This document shows, piece after piece, positions 1 to 6,433 of a stretch of DNA of 15,712 nt. The stretch is from DASYVD01 sp036000545 (GTDB lineage Bacteria; Actinomycetota; UBA4738; CALAEC01): NCBI GenBank assembly GCA_036000545.1, contig DASYVD010000049.1, positions 1 through 15,712 on the forward strand. Direction: 5' to 3'. A model generated the notes under the pieces. The model had not been told where the DNA came from and did not search any database. It saw only the letters and a list, made by a program, of their open reading frames with translations. Each line of letters starts with the position of its first letter. The stretch's first letter is position 1. The translations under genes and the position numbers were made by a program.

Positions 1-489
1 CCGATGCGCCTTCTGGTCGAGGAGGGCTCGGTGCGAGGCGAACACATCCTGCAAGTCGGGTTGCGCGGGTACTGGCCGGGCCCGGAGGAGTTCGCGTGGG
101 CACGCCAGCAAGGTTTCGTCTGGTTCACGATGGGCGAGATCGAGGAACGCGGCTTCGCGGCGGTCTTGGACGACGTGGTCGGCCGGGCATCGCGGTTCGA
201 ACACGTGTGGCTGTCCCTCAACATCGACGTCGTCGACCCGGGACACGCCCCCGGCACAGGCACCCCCGAGCCGGGCGGCCTGACCCAGCGCGAGATGCTG
301 TGGGCCGTGCGGCGCCTGGCCCACGAGGTGGGCTTCGCCGGGATGGAAGTCGTCGAGGTCTCACCGCCCTACGACCATGCGGACGTCACGGCGCTGCTGG
401 CGCACCGGATCGTCCTGGAGGCGCTCTCGGGCCTGGCTCTCCGCCGGCTTGACCGGCATCCCGCCCCGGAGCGGCCCGCCACCCCGTGA
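1..489 (+). CDS. Ureohydrolase (agmatinase/arginase family), C-terminal part
   Basis: This is the C-terminal half of a manganese-type ureohydrolase, the family that splits guanidino compounds such as agmatine or arginine to release urea. The frame is open at the window edge, so the ATG at base 4 is probably internal: family members run about 300 residues and only about 162 are present. The third family motif is clear at about residues 72-90 (SLNIDVVDP followed by APGTGTPEPGG), as is the C-terminal MEVVEVSPPYDHADVTALLA block. The first metal-binding Asp of the usual D-x-D pair is Asn here (codon 220-222). The first two metal motifs lie outside the window. The stop overlaps the GTG start of the next gene, so the two were probably cotranscribed. 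The substrate cannot be fixed from this fragment; agmatinase or guanidinobutyrase are as likely as arginase. Confidence 0.88.
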   Translation, partial: PMRLLVEEGSVRGEHILQVGLRGYWPGPEEFAWARQQGFVWFTMGEIEERGFAAVLDDVVGRASRFEHVWLSLNIDVVDPGHAPGTGTPEPGGLTQREMLWAVRRLAHEVGFAGMEVVEVSPPYDHADVTALLAHRIVLEALSGLALRRLDRHPAPERPATP

Positions 490-1372
490 TCCGCGGCCTC
501 GCTGCGCTGGGGCTCGCCTGCGTTCTCGGGCTGGCTCCTGCGGCGGCGCTCGGTGGGGCCGCGACGATCCTGATCCAGGCCCTCGACGACGCGTTCCGAC
601 CCGGCGTCGTGAGGGTCGCCCGGGGACCACCGTGACCTGGGTGAACGTGGGGCACAACCCCCACACGGTGACCGCCGACGACGGCTCGGTCGACTCGGGC
701 AACCTCGATCCCGGCGAGACGTTCACCGTCACCCTCGATGGGACCGGCTCCTTCGCCTACCACTGCCGGTACCACGGAGCCCCGGCAGGCCTGGGAATGG
801 CGGGGGTCGTCGTGGCGGGGGCCGGAACCGGCGCGACGGCAGAACGGCCCCAGCCGCCGCCCCCGGCGAAGGGACGCACGCTCCGTGTGCCGAGCGACCA
901 TCCCACCATCCAGGAAGCCGTGGACTCGGCCCGGCCCGGCGATCTCGTGCTCGTTTCCCCCGGCACCTATCGGGAAGCGGTGGTCGTGGACACCCCCTCC
1001 TGACTGTCCGGGGCATGGACCGGAACGGGGTGGTGCTCGACGGGGAGTTCCGGAGGACCAACGGGATCAGGGTCCTCGGCGCAGACAGCGTGACCATCGA
1101 GAACATGACCGCCCGGCGGTACGTGTTGAACGGCTTCTACTGGACCGGAGTCGACGGCTATCGGGGCTCGTACCTGACCGCCTACAACGACGGGGACTAC
1201 GGAATCTACGCCATCGCCGCTGCCCTGGTGGTCCCAGTCCTGGGACCCATCCTTTTACTTCGCGCTGGGCCGCTCCCCCATCCCCGCAGCCCTTCGGTTG
1301 ATGCTGGTGGGTGGCGGGCTGGCGGTCTACGCCCTCTTCGCCGGGCTCTCGTTCGTGCTGGCGGCCTCGTAG
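486..1372 (+). pseudogene. Decayed cupredoxin / parallel beta-helix / membrane-anchor protein
   Basis: Three reading frames must be joined to read one exported protein. GTG 486 overlaps the ureohydrolase stop and opens a good signal peptide (hydrophobic LAALGLACVLGLAPAAA). Next is a cupredoxin domain with type 1 copper ligands visible: His in NPHTV, then Cys, His and Met in YHCRYHGAPAGLGM. A Pro-rich linker leads to the start of a right-handed beta-helix (PTIQEAVDSARPGDLVLVSPGTY, then DRNGVVLDGEF and YNDGDYGIY). The frame breaks are one missing G in the run 622-625, one missing C in 993-997, and one extra T in 1253-1256. After YGIY the text jumps in frame to a hydrophobic stretch resembling the second half of a PLDc_N-like membrane segment (VVPVLGPIL, then YFALGRSPIPAALRLM and a last helix) ending at TAG 1370. 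The rest of the beta-helix is missing. Neighbouring genes are intact, which favours true decay over sequencing error. The NosD-like assignment is from memory of the family. Confidence 0.72.
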
Positions 1373-1390
1373 GGAGAGCCGAAGGTCCCC

Positions 1391-2320
1391 CTACGGCGCC
1401 GGTGCTTCCGCCTCGGTCACCCCTCCGCGCGCCACACTCGCGGCGATCGCTGCGGCCAGGATGAGGACGCCTCCGGCCACCACGCCGGCGCCGAGCGGCT
1501 CGTCCAGGAAGATCAAGGCCAGCAGGGCCGCGGCCACCGGCTCGAGGGACGCCACGATCGACGTCCGGACGGCGCCGATCCTGCGCAGGCCCGCGAAGAG
1601 GCAGAAGAACGCGCCCGCGGTAAAGGCTCCCATGGCACCGACGGGTAGCCACTCGCCCGCCCCCGACGGCAGTCGGGCTTGAGCTCCGATGAGAGCGTAG
1701 ATAGCCAGTCCGGCCGCCGCCGACGTACTGACCCACATCGCCGCGGCCGGCGACGACGTATCCCGCACCGTCCGCTCCGCCCCCACCAGGTAAAGGGAGA
1801 ACGTCACCGCAGCGCCGAAGGCCAGGACCACGCCGGCGACGGTCACGTCCAGCCCTCCCGACGACGCCACGACCAGAGAGGCACCGGCGATGGTCATCAC
1901 CAGCGACCCGATGACCAGCCTGCCTGGGAGTCCCATCCCCATGGCCGCCGACAGCACCGCCACCCACACCGGGTAGGTGAAGAACAACAGCGTGATGGCC
2001 GCCGCAGTGCCGTACCGGAGGGCGAAGAAGAAGAGGGCCGACTCCGCGGCGTAGCCCACTCCCCCGAGCAGCACGAGTCGCAGCCGCTCTCCCCTTGCGG
2101 CTCCGAGGCCCATCCCGGACAAGGCCAGAACGACCGCCAGCAATGCCCCCGCCAGGGCGAACCGGACCGCGAGCATGGCGGGGATGGGAAGGCCCCGCCC
2201 GGCGATGAGCTTCCCCAGGATTACCACCGCTCCGAACTGGAGGGAGGCCAGCGCGACGAAGGAGCCTCCGACGAGCTCTCGGACGCTCTCGTCCCTCGCA
2301 GGCGGACGATCGGGTTTCAC
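1391..2320 (-). CDS. DMT-superfamily (EamA) transporter, first copy
   Basis: An integral membrane protein of about 309 residues with roughly ten hydrophobic segments, arranged as two EamA-type halves. It fits the drug/metabolite transporter superfamily, whose members mostly export amino acids, metabolites or drugs. Visible landmarks are GGSFVALASLQFGAVVILGK in the first helix, an LRYGTAAAITLLFFTYPVWV segment closing the first half, and SIVASLEPVAAALLALIFLDEP near the end, the typical second-half signature. The frame continues upstream to a TTG at 2392, but that would run across the start of the divergent gene. I prefer GTG 2320; GTG 2326 is equally possible, and no good ribosome site decides between them. 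It converges with the decayed gene, 18 bases apart. The substrate is not predictable. Loss of the helices by frameshift is not seen; the gene looks intact. Confidence 0.85.
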   Translation of the reverse strand: MKPDRPPARDESVRELVGGSFVALASLQFGAVVILGKLIAGRGLPIPAMLAVRFALAGALLAVVLALSGMGLGAARGERLRLVLLGGVGYAAESALFFFALRYGTAAAITLLFFTYPVWVAVLSAAMGMGLPGRLVIGSLVMTIAGASLVVASSGGLDVTVAGVVLAFGAAVTFSLYLVGAERTVRDTSSPAAAMWVSTSAAAGLAIYALIGAQARLPSGAGEWLPVGAMGAFTAGAFFCLFAGLRRIGAVRTSIVASLEPVAAALLALIFLDEPLGAGVVAGGVLILAAAIAASVARGGVTEAEAPAP

Positions 2321-2370
2321 GAGCACGCCATCCTGCCAGAACCGGCGGGGAGCCGCACCCGCCCGTTTGA

Positions 2371-2385
2371 TAGAGTGGCGTTCCG
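2371..2385 (+). promoter_or_regulatory. Possible -10 box of a near-leaderless promoter
   Basis: TAGAGT at 2371-2376 fits the actinobacterial -10 form TANNNT, and the ATG of the RGG-tail protein follows nine bases later with no Shine-Dalgarno sequence between. A transcript starting about seven bases past the box would have almost no leader. No convincing -35 box is seen, so this remains a weak call. Confidence 0.35.
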
Positions 2386-2718
2386 ATGCCAAACAAAGAG
2401 ATCCTCTACGAGACGTTCTTCACCAAGGCGCCCGGTAAGGACAAGCTGCGGAAGACCGCGGAGGGCCGTCTGAAGTTCCTCGTCCGCGAAGGGTGGCACG
2501 AGGCCGGCCGGGAGCAAGTGGGAGCGGATTCTATCCGCATCCGCTTCGAGCGTGAGGGCTTCCAGCGCCTCATCCAGCCTCGGCGCAAGCCTGAACCACG
2601 GCGTACGCGAGGCGCTCGCGGCGAGCGCGGCGGCCCGCGTGGTGGCGGTGGTGGCCCGCGTGGTGGCGCCGGAGGCGGCGGGGGACCGCGTGGCGGCGCT
2701 GGCGGCGGCCGAGGTTAG
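2386..2718 (+). CDS. Small basic protein with RGG-rich tail, unknown function
   Basis: A 110-residue protein that I do not recognise. Residues 1-65 look like a small folded domain (KEILYETFFTKAPGKDKLRK, then EGRLKFLVREGWHEAGRE), rich in Lys and Arg. From about residue 66 the sequence is Pro/Arg/Gly only: PRRKPEPRRTRGARG, then three PRGG units at 84-87, 91-94 and 101-104 separated by glycine runs. Such RGG tails are disordered and in known proteins often bind RNA, so an RNA-linked role is an inference. ATG 2386 has no Shine-Dalgarno sequence and may be leaderless. The stop lies three bases from the end of the convergent amidase gene. The tail DNA is a GC-rich imperfect repeat, so its length could vary between strains or be misassembled. 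Confidence 0.72.
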   Translation: MPNKEILYETFFTKAPGKDKLRKTAEGRLKFLVREGWHEAGREQVGADSIRIRFEREGFQRLIQPRRKPEPRRTRGARGERGGPRGGGGGPRGGAGGGGGPRGGAGGGRG

Positions 2719-2721
2719 TCC

Positions 2722-4101
2722 CTAAGCTCCCGCGCGCTCGCCTCGTAGAACGGGTGCCCGACGTTGGTGTCCCGTGGCCTCCTCGTAGGCGCGGGCCAGC
2801 CGCAACAGCACGGCTTCCCCGGTGGGCCGGCCGATGAGCTGCACCCCGAGCGGCATCCCCTCCCTCGACAGGCCAGCGGGCAGCGCCAGCGACGGGAGCC
2901 CCGCGAGGTTCACGGACCGGGTCAGCCAGGCCGGGCCTCCTCGATGCACGTCCCAGGTGACCCCTCCGAACTGGATCTCCTCTCGGTCGGCAAGCGGGGC
3001 GGCGAACGGTGTGGTCGGCGCGAGCAGCGCATCCACTTCCTGCAGGGCCTCGAGGAATACATCCCGGATCTCCGCTGCCCGCTCCTTCGCCTGGAGGTAG
3101 TCCACAGCGGCGCGGGCCGCCCCGTACTCGAGGCGGTTCCGGGTCCTCGGGTACAGGGTCTCCGGTCGGCGGAGGAGCCTCCCGTGAGCGGCGGCGAACT
3201 CGGGCCACGCCACCCGGTTCCACACTTCCGGTGAGTCTCGGATCTCCCCGAGGTCCACACGCATGGTACGGACACCCCTGTCCTGCAGCGTAGCTCGGAC
3301 CTCCTCAACCGCCTCGAGGATCTCCGGGTGAATTCGCTCCGCGAAGAATCCTCCCGCCACCCCGACGCGGAGCCTCTCGGCGGGCTTCGCGGCGGCCTCC
3401 ACCAAACCCGGGTCCCCTGTCAGCGCGGCGAGGGAAAGGGCCACGTCTTCCGCAGAGACGGCGATGGGCCCGGCGGTGTCGAGCGACGGGGCCAGCACCA
3501 TGGCCCCTTCCAGGCTCACCCGGGCCGTGGTGGGCTTGAGGCCGGTGGTCCCGCAGAACGAAGAGGGGATCCGGATCGACCCACCCGTATCGGAGCCGAG
3601 CGCCAGGGGCACGATGCGCGCGGCCACCGCGGCCGCCGACCCCCCGCTCGAGCCCCCGGTAATCCGGGAGGGGTCCCAGGGGTTCTTGGTGGGCCCACAC
3701 GCCGAGATCACGTTGGTGGCGCCCGCCGCGAGCTCGTGCTGGTTCGTCTTCCCCATGACCACCGCCCCGGCACCCCGGAGCCGCCGCACGGCTTCCGCGT
3801 CGCGCCGGGCCACGTTCCCCCGGTACGCCAGGCTGCATCCTGAGGTCTCCCACCCGGCCACGTCGAAGAGCTCCTTCACCGCGAGCGGGACCCCGGCCAG
3901 GAGCCCGGCCGACTCGCCCCGGGCGAGGGCATCGGCCCGATCCTTGGCCTCCTCCAGGGCCGCCTCCGGCCGGATCTGGGAGAAGGCGTTGATCACTGGC
4001 TGCCACCGGTCGAGCCGGTCGAGACAACGCTCCACCAGCTCTACCGGCGAGACTGCCTTCTCGCGCACTGCCCGCGCGCACTCCACCGCCGAGTCGAGCA
4101 C
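2722..4101 (-). CDS. Amidase-signature family hydrolase
   Basis: A 459-residue amidase-signature enzyme, which hydrolyses amide bonds using a Ser-cisSer-Lys triad. The catalytic Lys is in GVPLAVKELFD (Lys76). The Gly/Ser-rich signature starts at TGGSSGGSAAA (cis-Ser about 151), and the nucleophile lies in LGSDTGGSIRIPSSFCG (about Ser175). The C-terminus (LPAGLSREGMPLGVQLIGRP) and the length are typical. It resembles GatA, but no gatB or gatC is nearby, so a stand-alone amidase is more likely than a subunit of the tRNA amidotransferase. Substrate unknown. The start is GTG 4101, supported by the family N-terminus (LDSAVECARAVREKAVSPVELVERCL) and by a TAGCCT box eight bases upstream; no Shine-Dalgarno is evident. 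It converges with the RGG-tail gene and diverges from the small membrane protein. Confidence 0.92.
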   Translation of the reverse strand: MLDSAVECARAVREKAVSPVELVERCLDRLDRWQPVINAFSQIRPEAALEEAKDRADALARGESAGLLAGVPLAVKELFDVAGWETSGCSLAYRGNVARRDAEAVRRLRGAGAVVMGKTNQHELAAGATNVISACGPTKNPWDPSRITGGSSGGSAAAVAARIVPLALGSDTGGSIRIPSSFCGTTGLKPTTARVSLEGAMVLAPSLDTAGPIAVSAEDVALSLAALTGDPGLVEAAAKPAERLRVGVAGGFFAERIHPEILEAVEEVRATLQDRGVRTMRVDLGEIRDSPEVWNRVAWPEFAAAHGRLLRRPETLYPRTRNRLEYGAARAAVDYLQAKERAAEIRDVFLEALQEVDALLAPTTPFAAPLADREEIQFGGVTWDVHRGGPAWLTRSVNLAGLPSLALPAGLSREGMPLGVQLIGRPTGEAVLLRLARAYEEATGHQRRAPVLRGERAGA

Positions 4102-4115
4102 TGGGGAATAGGCTA
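4102..4115 (-). promoter_or_regulatory. Possible -10 box for the amidase gene
   Basis: On the minus strand, TAGCCT (4110-4115) matches TANNNT and is followed after eight bases by the GTG start. No Shine-Dalgarno sequence is present, which fits a leaderless transcript. No -35 box is recognisable. Confidence 0.3.
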
Positions 4116-4208
4116 CGTCGTCGGAGCGACCGGCGCCGAGGTCATGGACCCATGTTCCCTCGACGTGCGAAAGGGTACATCCAGCGTGAGCTTCCTCGAG
4201 GAGGAGCG

Positions 4209-4388
4209 ATGTGGCGGCGTACGGTGCTGACAGCTGAGGGCCTCGGTGAGGCCCTTCGGCGAGGGATCCTGAACGCGATCGATGTATCCATCTGGAACAT
4301 CGTCAAGCTATTCCTCTGGATCCTGCTCATTTACTCGACCTTCGCGGCGATCTTGTCCTTTCTCTCCCGGGTCGTGCGGCCGTTCTGA
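4209..4388 (+). CDS. Small single-pass membrane protein, unknown function
   Basis: A 59-residue protein with one strongly hydrophobic stretch (IWNIVKLFLWILLIYSTFAA, about residues 29-48) preceded by a short amphipathic region rich in Leu and Arg, and ending in basic RVVRPF. I recognise no family. The start at ATG 4209 is chosen because a strong purine-rich ribosome site (GAGGAGGAG) lies directly upstream; the earlier in-frame ATG at 4152 has none and would add a charged, non-membrane extension. The topology (single helix with positive residues at both ends) is not decisive. It is divergent from the amidase gene and followed by a structured intergenic stretch. Coding status rests on the ribosome site and the membrane helix. 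Confidence 0.6.
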   Translation: MWRRTVLTAEGLGEALRRGILNAIDVSIWNIVKLFLWILLIYSTFAAILSFLSRVVRPF

Positions 4389-4424
4389 CGCCGCGTTCCC
4401 GCGTCACGCTTCGGGAGCGGTGGT

Positions 4425-4488
4425 CGGCTCTGGTGACTGCAGAGGCACGCCCTGCCGAAAGGCAGGGAGGTCCCGGATGCGAGAGCCG
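4425..4488 (+). other. Structured intergenic stretch, possible RNA element
   Basis: An outer stem of seven pairs is formed by CGGCTCT (4425-4431) and AGAGCCG (4482-4488). It encloses a perfect seven-pair hairpin, CCCTGCC (4450-4456), loop GAAA, GGCAGGG (4461-4467). A rival hairpin, CTCTG (4428-4432) with CAGAG (4440-4444), would exclude the outer stem. No U-run follows, so it is a poor intrinsic terminator. Strand is uncertain. It fits no riboswitch consensus I could recall. It could be the 3' region of the small membrane protein gene or a separate RNA. Confidence 0.28.
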
Positions 4489-4533
4489 GGGAGTCGGCCC
4501 ACAACGTCTGCGTCCGCAGCTTGAGGCCAGCGA

Positions 4534-4545
4534 TAGGATGCCGCC
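4534..4545 (+). promoter_or_regulatory. Leaderless promoter, -10 box TAGGAT
   Basis: TAGGAT at 4534-4539 is followed after exactly six bases by the GTG at 4546, with no Shine-Dalgarno sequence. This spacing would put the transcription start on the start codon. The same arrangement recurs before three other genes in this window. No clear -35 box. Confidence 0.45.
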
Positions 4546-4824
4546 GTGGCCGACATCCAGGTCGAACGCACGGGTGCGGACGGGCAGATTCTGTTCGACG
4601 TTCGGGTGAGTGAGGAGGGCTCCGAGTCCCGTCACGAGGTGACGCTTTCCGAGGAGGACTACCGCCGGCTCGGTGAAGGGTACGGCTCACCCGACGAGTT
4701 CGTGCGGGCCTGCTTCGAGTTCCTGCTCGAGCGAGAGCCCAAGGAGTCGATCCTCTCGCGCTTCGACGTCAGCGTGATCTCCCGCTATTTCCCGGAGTTC
4801 GAGGAGACGATCATGCGCGCGTAG
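4546..4824 (+). CDS. Small acidic soluble protein, unknown function
   Basis: A 92-residue acidic protein. The N-terminal half alternates like a beta sheet (IQVERTGADGQILFDVRVSE, then SRHEVTLSEEDYRRL). The second half is predicted helical, with SPDEFVRACFEFLLEREPKE and a closing DVSVISRYFPEFEETI. There is no signal peptide, membrane segment or metal motif. I do not recognise a named family, though its balanced composition and third-position GC bias look like a real conserved gene. It starts at GTG 4546, six bases after a TAGGAT box, so it is probably leaderless. It converges with the second EamA transporter, three bases apart. No operon partner is evident. Confidence 0.75.
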   Translation: MADIQVERTGADGQILFDVRVSEEGSESRHEVTLSEEDYRRLGEGYGSPDEFVRACFEFLLEREPKESILSRFDVSVISRYFPEFEETIMRA

Positions 4825-4827
4825 ATG

Positions 4828-5838
4828 CTAGGCGGGCGGCTCCTCCGGAGAAGGGGAGGACTGCTTCGCGGGACGCGCGCTGACGATGAGGGCCACCGCC
4901 ACCACGATGATCGCGCCCGCGACGAGCGTCCCCGCCGTGATGGGCTCGGCCAGCACCGCCCATCCCAGAAACACCGCCACCACAGGGTTCACGTACGCGT
5001 AGGTAGACACGAGGGTAGTCCGCGTAACGCGGAGGAGCCAGACGTACGCGGCGAAGGCGACGAGAGAACCGAACACGATCAGGTAGCCGAGGCCGAGCAC
5101 CGACTCGAGCGAGACGGCCGCCGAATCGAGCTGCGCGAACTCACCGCGGGCCGCTCCCACGAAGGCCAGCAACATACCACCGGCGAGCATCTCCATCCCC
5201 GTACCCACGAGGGGTCGCTTCGGAAGCGGCGCGTGTCGCGCGTACAACGATCCGGCGGCCCAGGAAAGCGACGCAACCACCAGGGCTGCGGCGCCGGCCG
5301 GATCGATGCGGCCCCCGCCCGCAGGATTCACCAGGAGGACCAGCCCTCCAAAACCGACCGCCAACCCGAGCACGGCCAGCCAGGAAAGTCGCTTCCCGAA
5401 TACCAGCCGGTCGAGCAGGGCCATCCACAGCGGAACGCTGGCGATGATGAGAGCGGCGATACCGGAAGGGACGGTTTGCTCCGCCCACATCACCAGCCCA
5501 TTCCCGCCCAGCAGGAGACTACCGCCGATCACTGTGGCGGCGAGCCACTGTGCCCGGCCCGGCCGGTCCCCGTCCCTGTCACCCCGGCGGATCGCGAACG
5601 CGTACAGCAGCGCCCCGGCGACGAGGAACCGGATGCTTGCGGAGAGGAAGGGAGGCATCGTCCGGACCACCACTCGGATGGCCAGGTAGGTACCGCCCCA
5701 GAAGGCCCACACCGATACCAGCGCAGCCCACACCGCGGCCCCGGGAGCCCGGTGGCCGTCCGTCTCCAGGGCCGCCGCTTCCCGGCGGTCACCGGCAAGC
5801 CTGTCTCGAAAGGCCTCTGTACGAATCACGCGGCCCAT
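4828..5838 (-). CDS. DMT-superfamily (EamA) transporter, second copy
   Basis: A 336-residue membrane protein with two EamA halves. Helix one contains SVWAFWGGTYLAIRVVVRTMPPFLSA, a hallmark of this family, and FLVAGALLYAFAIRR closes helix two. WAEQTVPSGIAALIIASVPL ends the first half, and VSTYAYVNPVVAVFLGWAVL with EPITAGTLVAGAIIV ends the second. A cytoplasmic, basic N-terminal extension (about residues 1-38) precedes helix one. The frame stays open further upstream, but ATG 5838 avoids overlap with the divergent regulator. It sits back to back with an Lrp/AsnC-type regulator over a 55-base AT-rich gap. In known pairs of this kind the regulator controls an amino acid exporter, so export of an amino acid or derivative is the best guess. 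It shows little close likeness to the first EamA copy, so a recent duplication is unlikely. Confidence 0.9.
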   Translation of the reverse strand: MGRVIRTEAFRDRLAGDRREAAALETDGHRAPGAAVWAALVSVWAFWGGTYLAIRVVVRTMPPFLSASIRFLVAGALLYAFAIRRGDRDGDRPGRAQWLAATVIGGSLLLGGNGLVMWAEQTVPSGIAALIIASVPLWMALLDRLVFGKRLSWLAVLGLAVGFGGLVLLVNPAGGGRIDPAGAAALVVASLSWAAGSLYARHAPLPKRPLVGTGMEMLAGGMLLAFVGAARGEFAQLDSAAVSLESVLGLGYLIVFGSLVAFAAYVWLLRVTRTTLVSTYAYVNPVVAVFLGWAVLAEPITAGTLVAGAIIVVAVALIVSARPAKQSSPSPEEPPA

Positions 5839-5882
5839 GATATAAAACCAATGAGGATTAAGGAAGCCTTGAAACGAAGGAG
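5838..5882 (+). promoter_or_regulatory. Promoter, operator candidate and ribosome site of the Lrp-type gene
   Basis: TGATATAAA (5838-5846) matches an extended -10 box (TGNTATAAT) and is the most AT-rich spot in the window. Downstream, ATTAAGGAAGCCTTGAA contains the near-palindrome TTAAGG-AAG-CCTTGA (5858-5872), a possible operator that would overlap the early transcript. The ribosome site AAGGAG (5877-5882) lies eleven bases before ATG 5894. The gap is shared with the divergent transporter gene, so one bound regulator could affect both. Confidence 0.5.
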
Positions 5883-5893
5883 ATCGAACGTAA

Positions 5894-6433
5894 ATGGCGA
5901 GGAATCTAAGCTCAAATGGCCCAGATGCTTTCGGCCCCTCCAAGGCACTGGACGACACCGGATGGGCCATCCTGCGGGAGCTTCAGGGAAACGCCCGGAT
6001 CAGCTTCAGTGAGCTGGGGCGTCGCGTGTCCCTCACCCCTCCCGCCGTGGCGGAGCGGGTTCGGCGGATGGAGGAGGCCGGGCTGATCACCGGGTACCGC
6101 GTCCAGGTGGCCATGGACCAGGTCGGCTACCCGATCAGCGCATTCGTCCGGATGCGGGCCCGGGGTGAGCGGGGGTGCGCGATCCTGGGTGACTTCGTGA
6201 AGGAGGTCCCCGAGGTCGTCGAGGCCCACCGGGTGACCGGTGAAGACTCCTACATCGTGAAAGTCGTGGTCCAGTCGGTGCAGCACCTCCAGGAGCTCAT
6301 CGACCGCTTGATGCCCTACGGCGAGACGGTGACGGCTCTGGTCCTCTCCTCTCCCGTGACTCACCGCGTCCTCGGCGATCCACGGGAGGCGGTGACAGAG
6401 GAGTCGGCCCCGGCTGATAGGGTGACCGCGTGA
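5894..6433 (+). CDS. Lrp/AsnC family transcriptional regulator
   Basis: A 179-residue regulator. After a short tail, residues about 19-70 form the AsnC-type helix-turn-helix (LDDTGWAILRELQGNARISF, then ELGRRVSLTPPAVAERVRRMEEAGLI), followed by the RAM ligand-binding domain to about residue 155, with the typical VTGEDSYIVKVVV strand and a closing SSPVTHRVL. Family members sense amino acids and usually control themselves and adjacent transport or catabolic genes. It is divergent from an EamA transporter and overlaps the next gene by four bases (GTGA), so it probably controls both. The start at ATG 5894 is supported by AAGGAG. The last 20 residues are acidic and poorly conserved in type. The effector is unknown. 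Confidence 0.93.
   Translation: MARNLSSNGPDAFGPSKALDDTGWAILRELQGNARISFSELGRRVSLTPPAVAERVRRMEEAGLITGYRVQVAMDQVGYPISAFVRMRARGERGCAILGDFVKEVPEVVEAHRVTGEDSYIVKVVVQSVQHLQELIDRLMPYGETVTALVLSSPVTHRVLGDPREAVTEESAPADRVTA
6418..6429 (+). promoter_or_regulatory. Possible internal leaderless promoter, TAGGGT box
   Basis: TAGGGT (6418-6423), inside the end of the regulator gene, is followed after six bases by GTG 6430. A GTGACA at 6392-6397 lies 20 bases upstream of the box, slightly far for a -35. The overlap with the regulator also allows plain translational coupling, so an extra promoter is uncertain. Confidence 0.3.

Noticed and set aside
1206..2396. Antisense-phase frame of 396 codons over the first EamA gene
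   Set aside because: Arg/Gly-rich composition typical of a GC shadow; the overlapping frame encodes a clear ten-helix transporter.
2722..4101. gatA of the tRNA amidotransferase
   Set aside because: The signature fits the whole amidase family and neither gatB nor gatC is adjacent.
4420..4500. Known riboswitch (c-di-GMP, glycine, ydaO, ZTP, fluoride)
   Set aside because: The GAAA-loop stem is suggestive, but conserved core strings of each class that I could recall are absent, and the next gene appears to start transcription at its own start codon.
4825..6012. Plus-strand frame of 395 codons over the second EamA gene
   Set aside because: His/Arg/Gln-rich with no hydrophobic core or motif; the complementary strand encodes the transporter.
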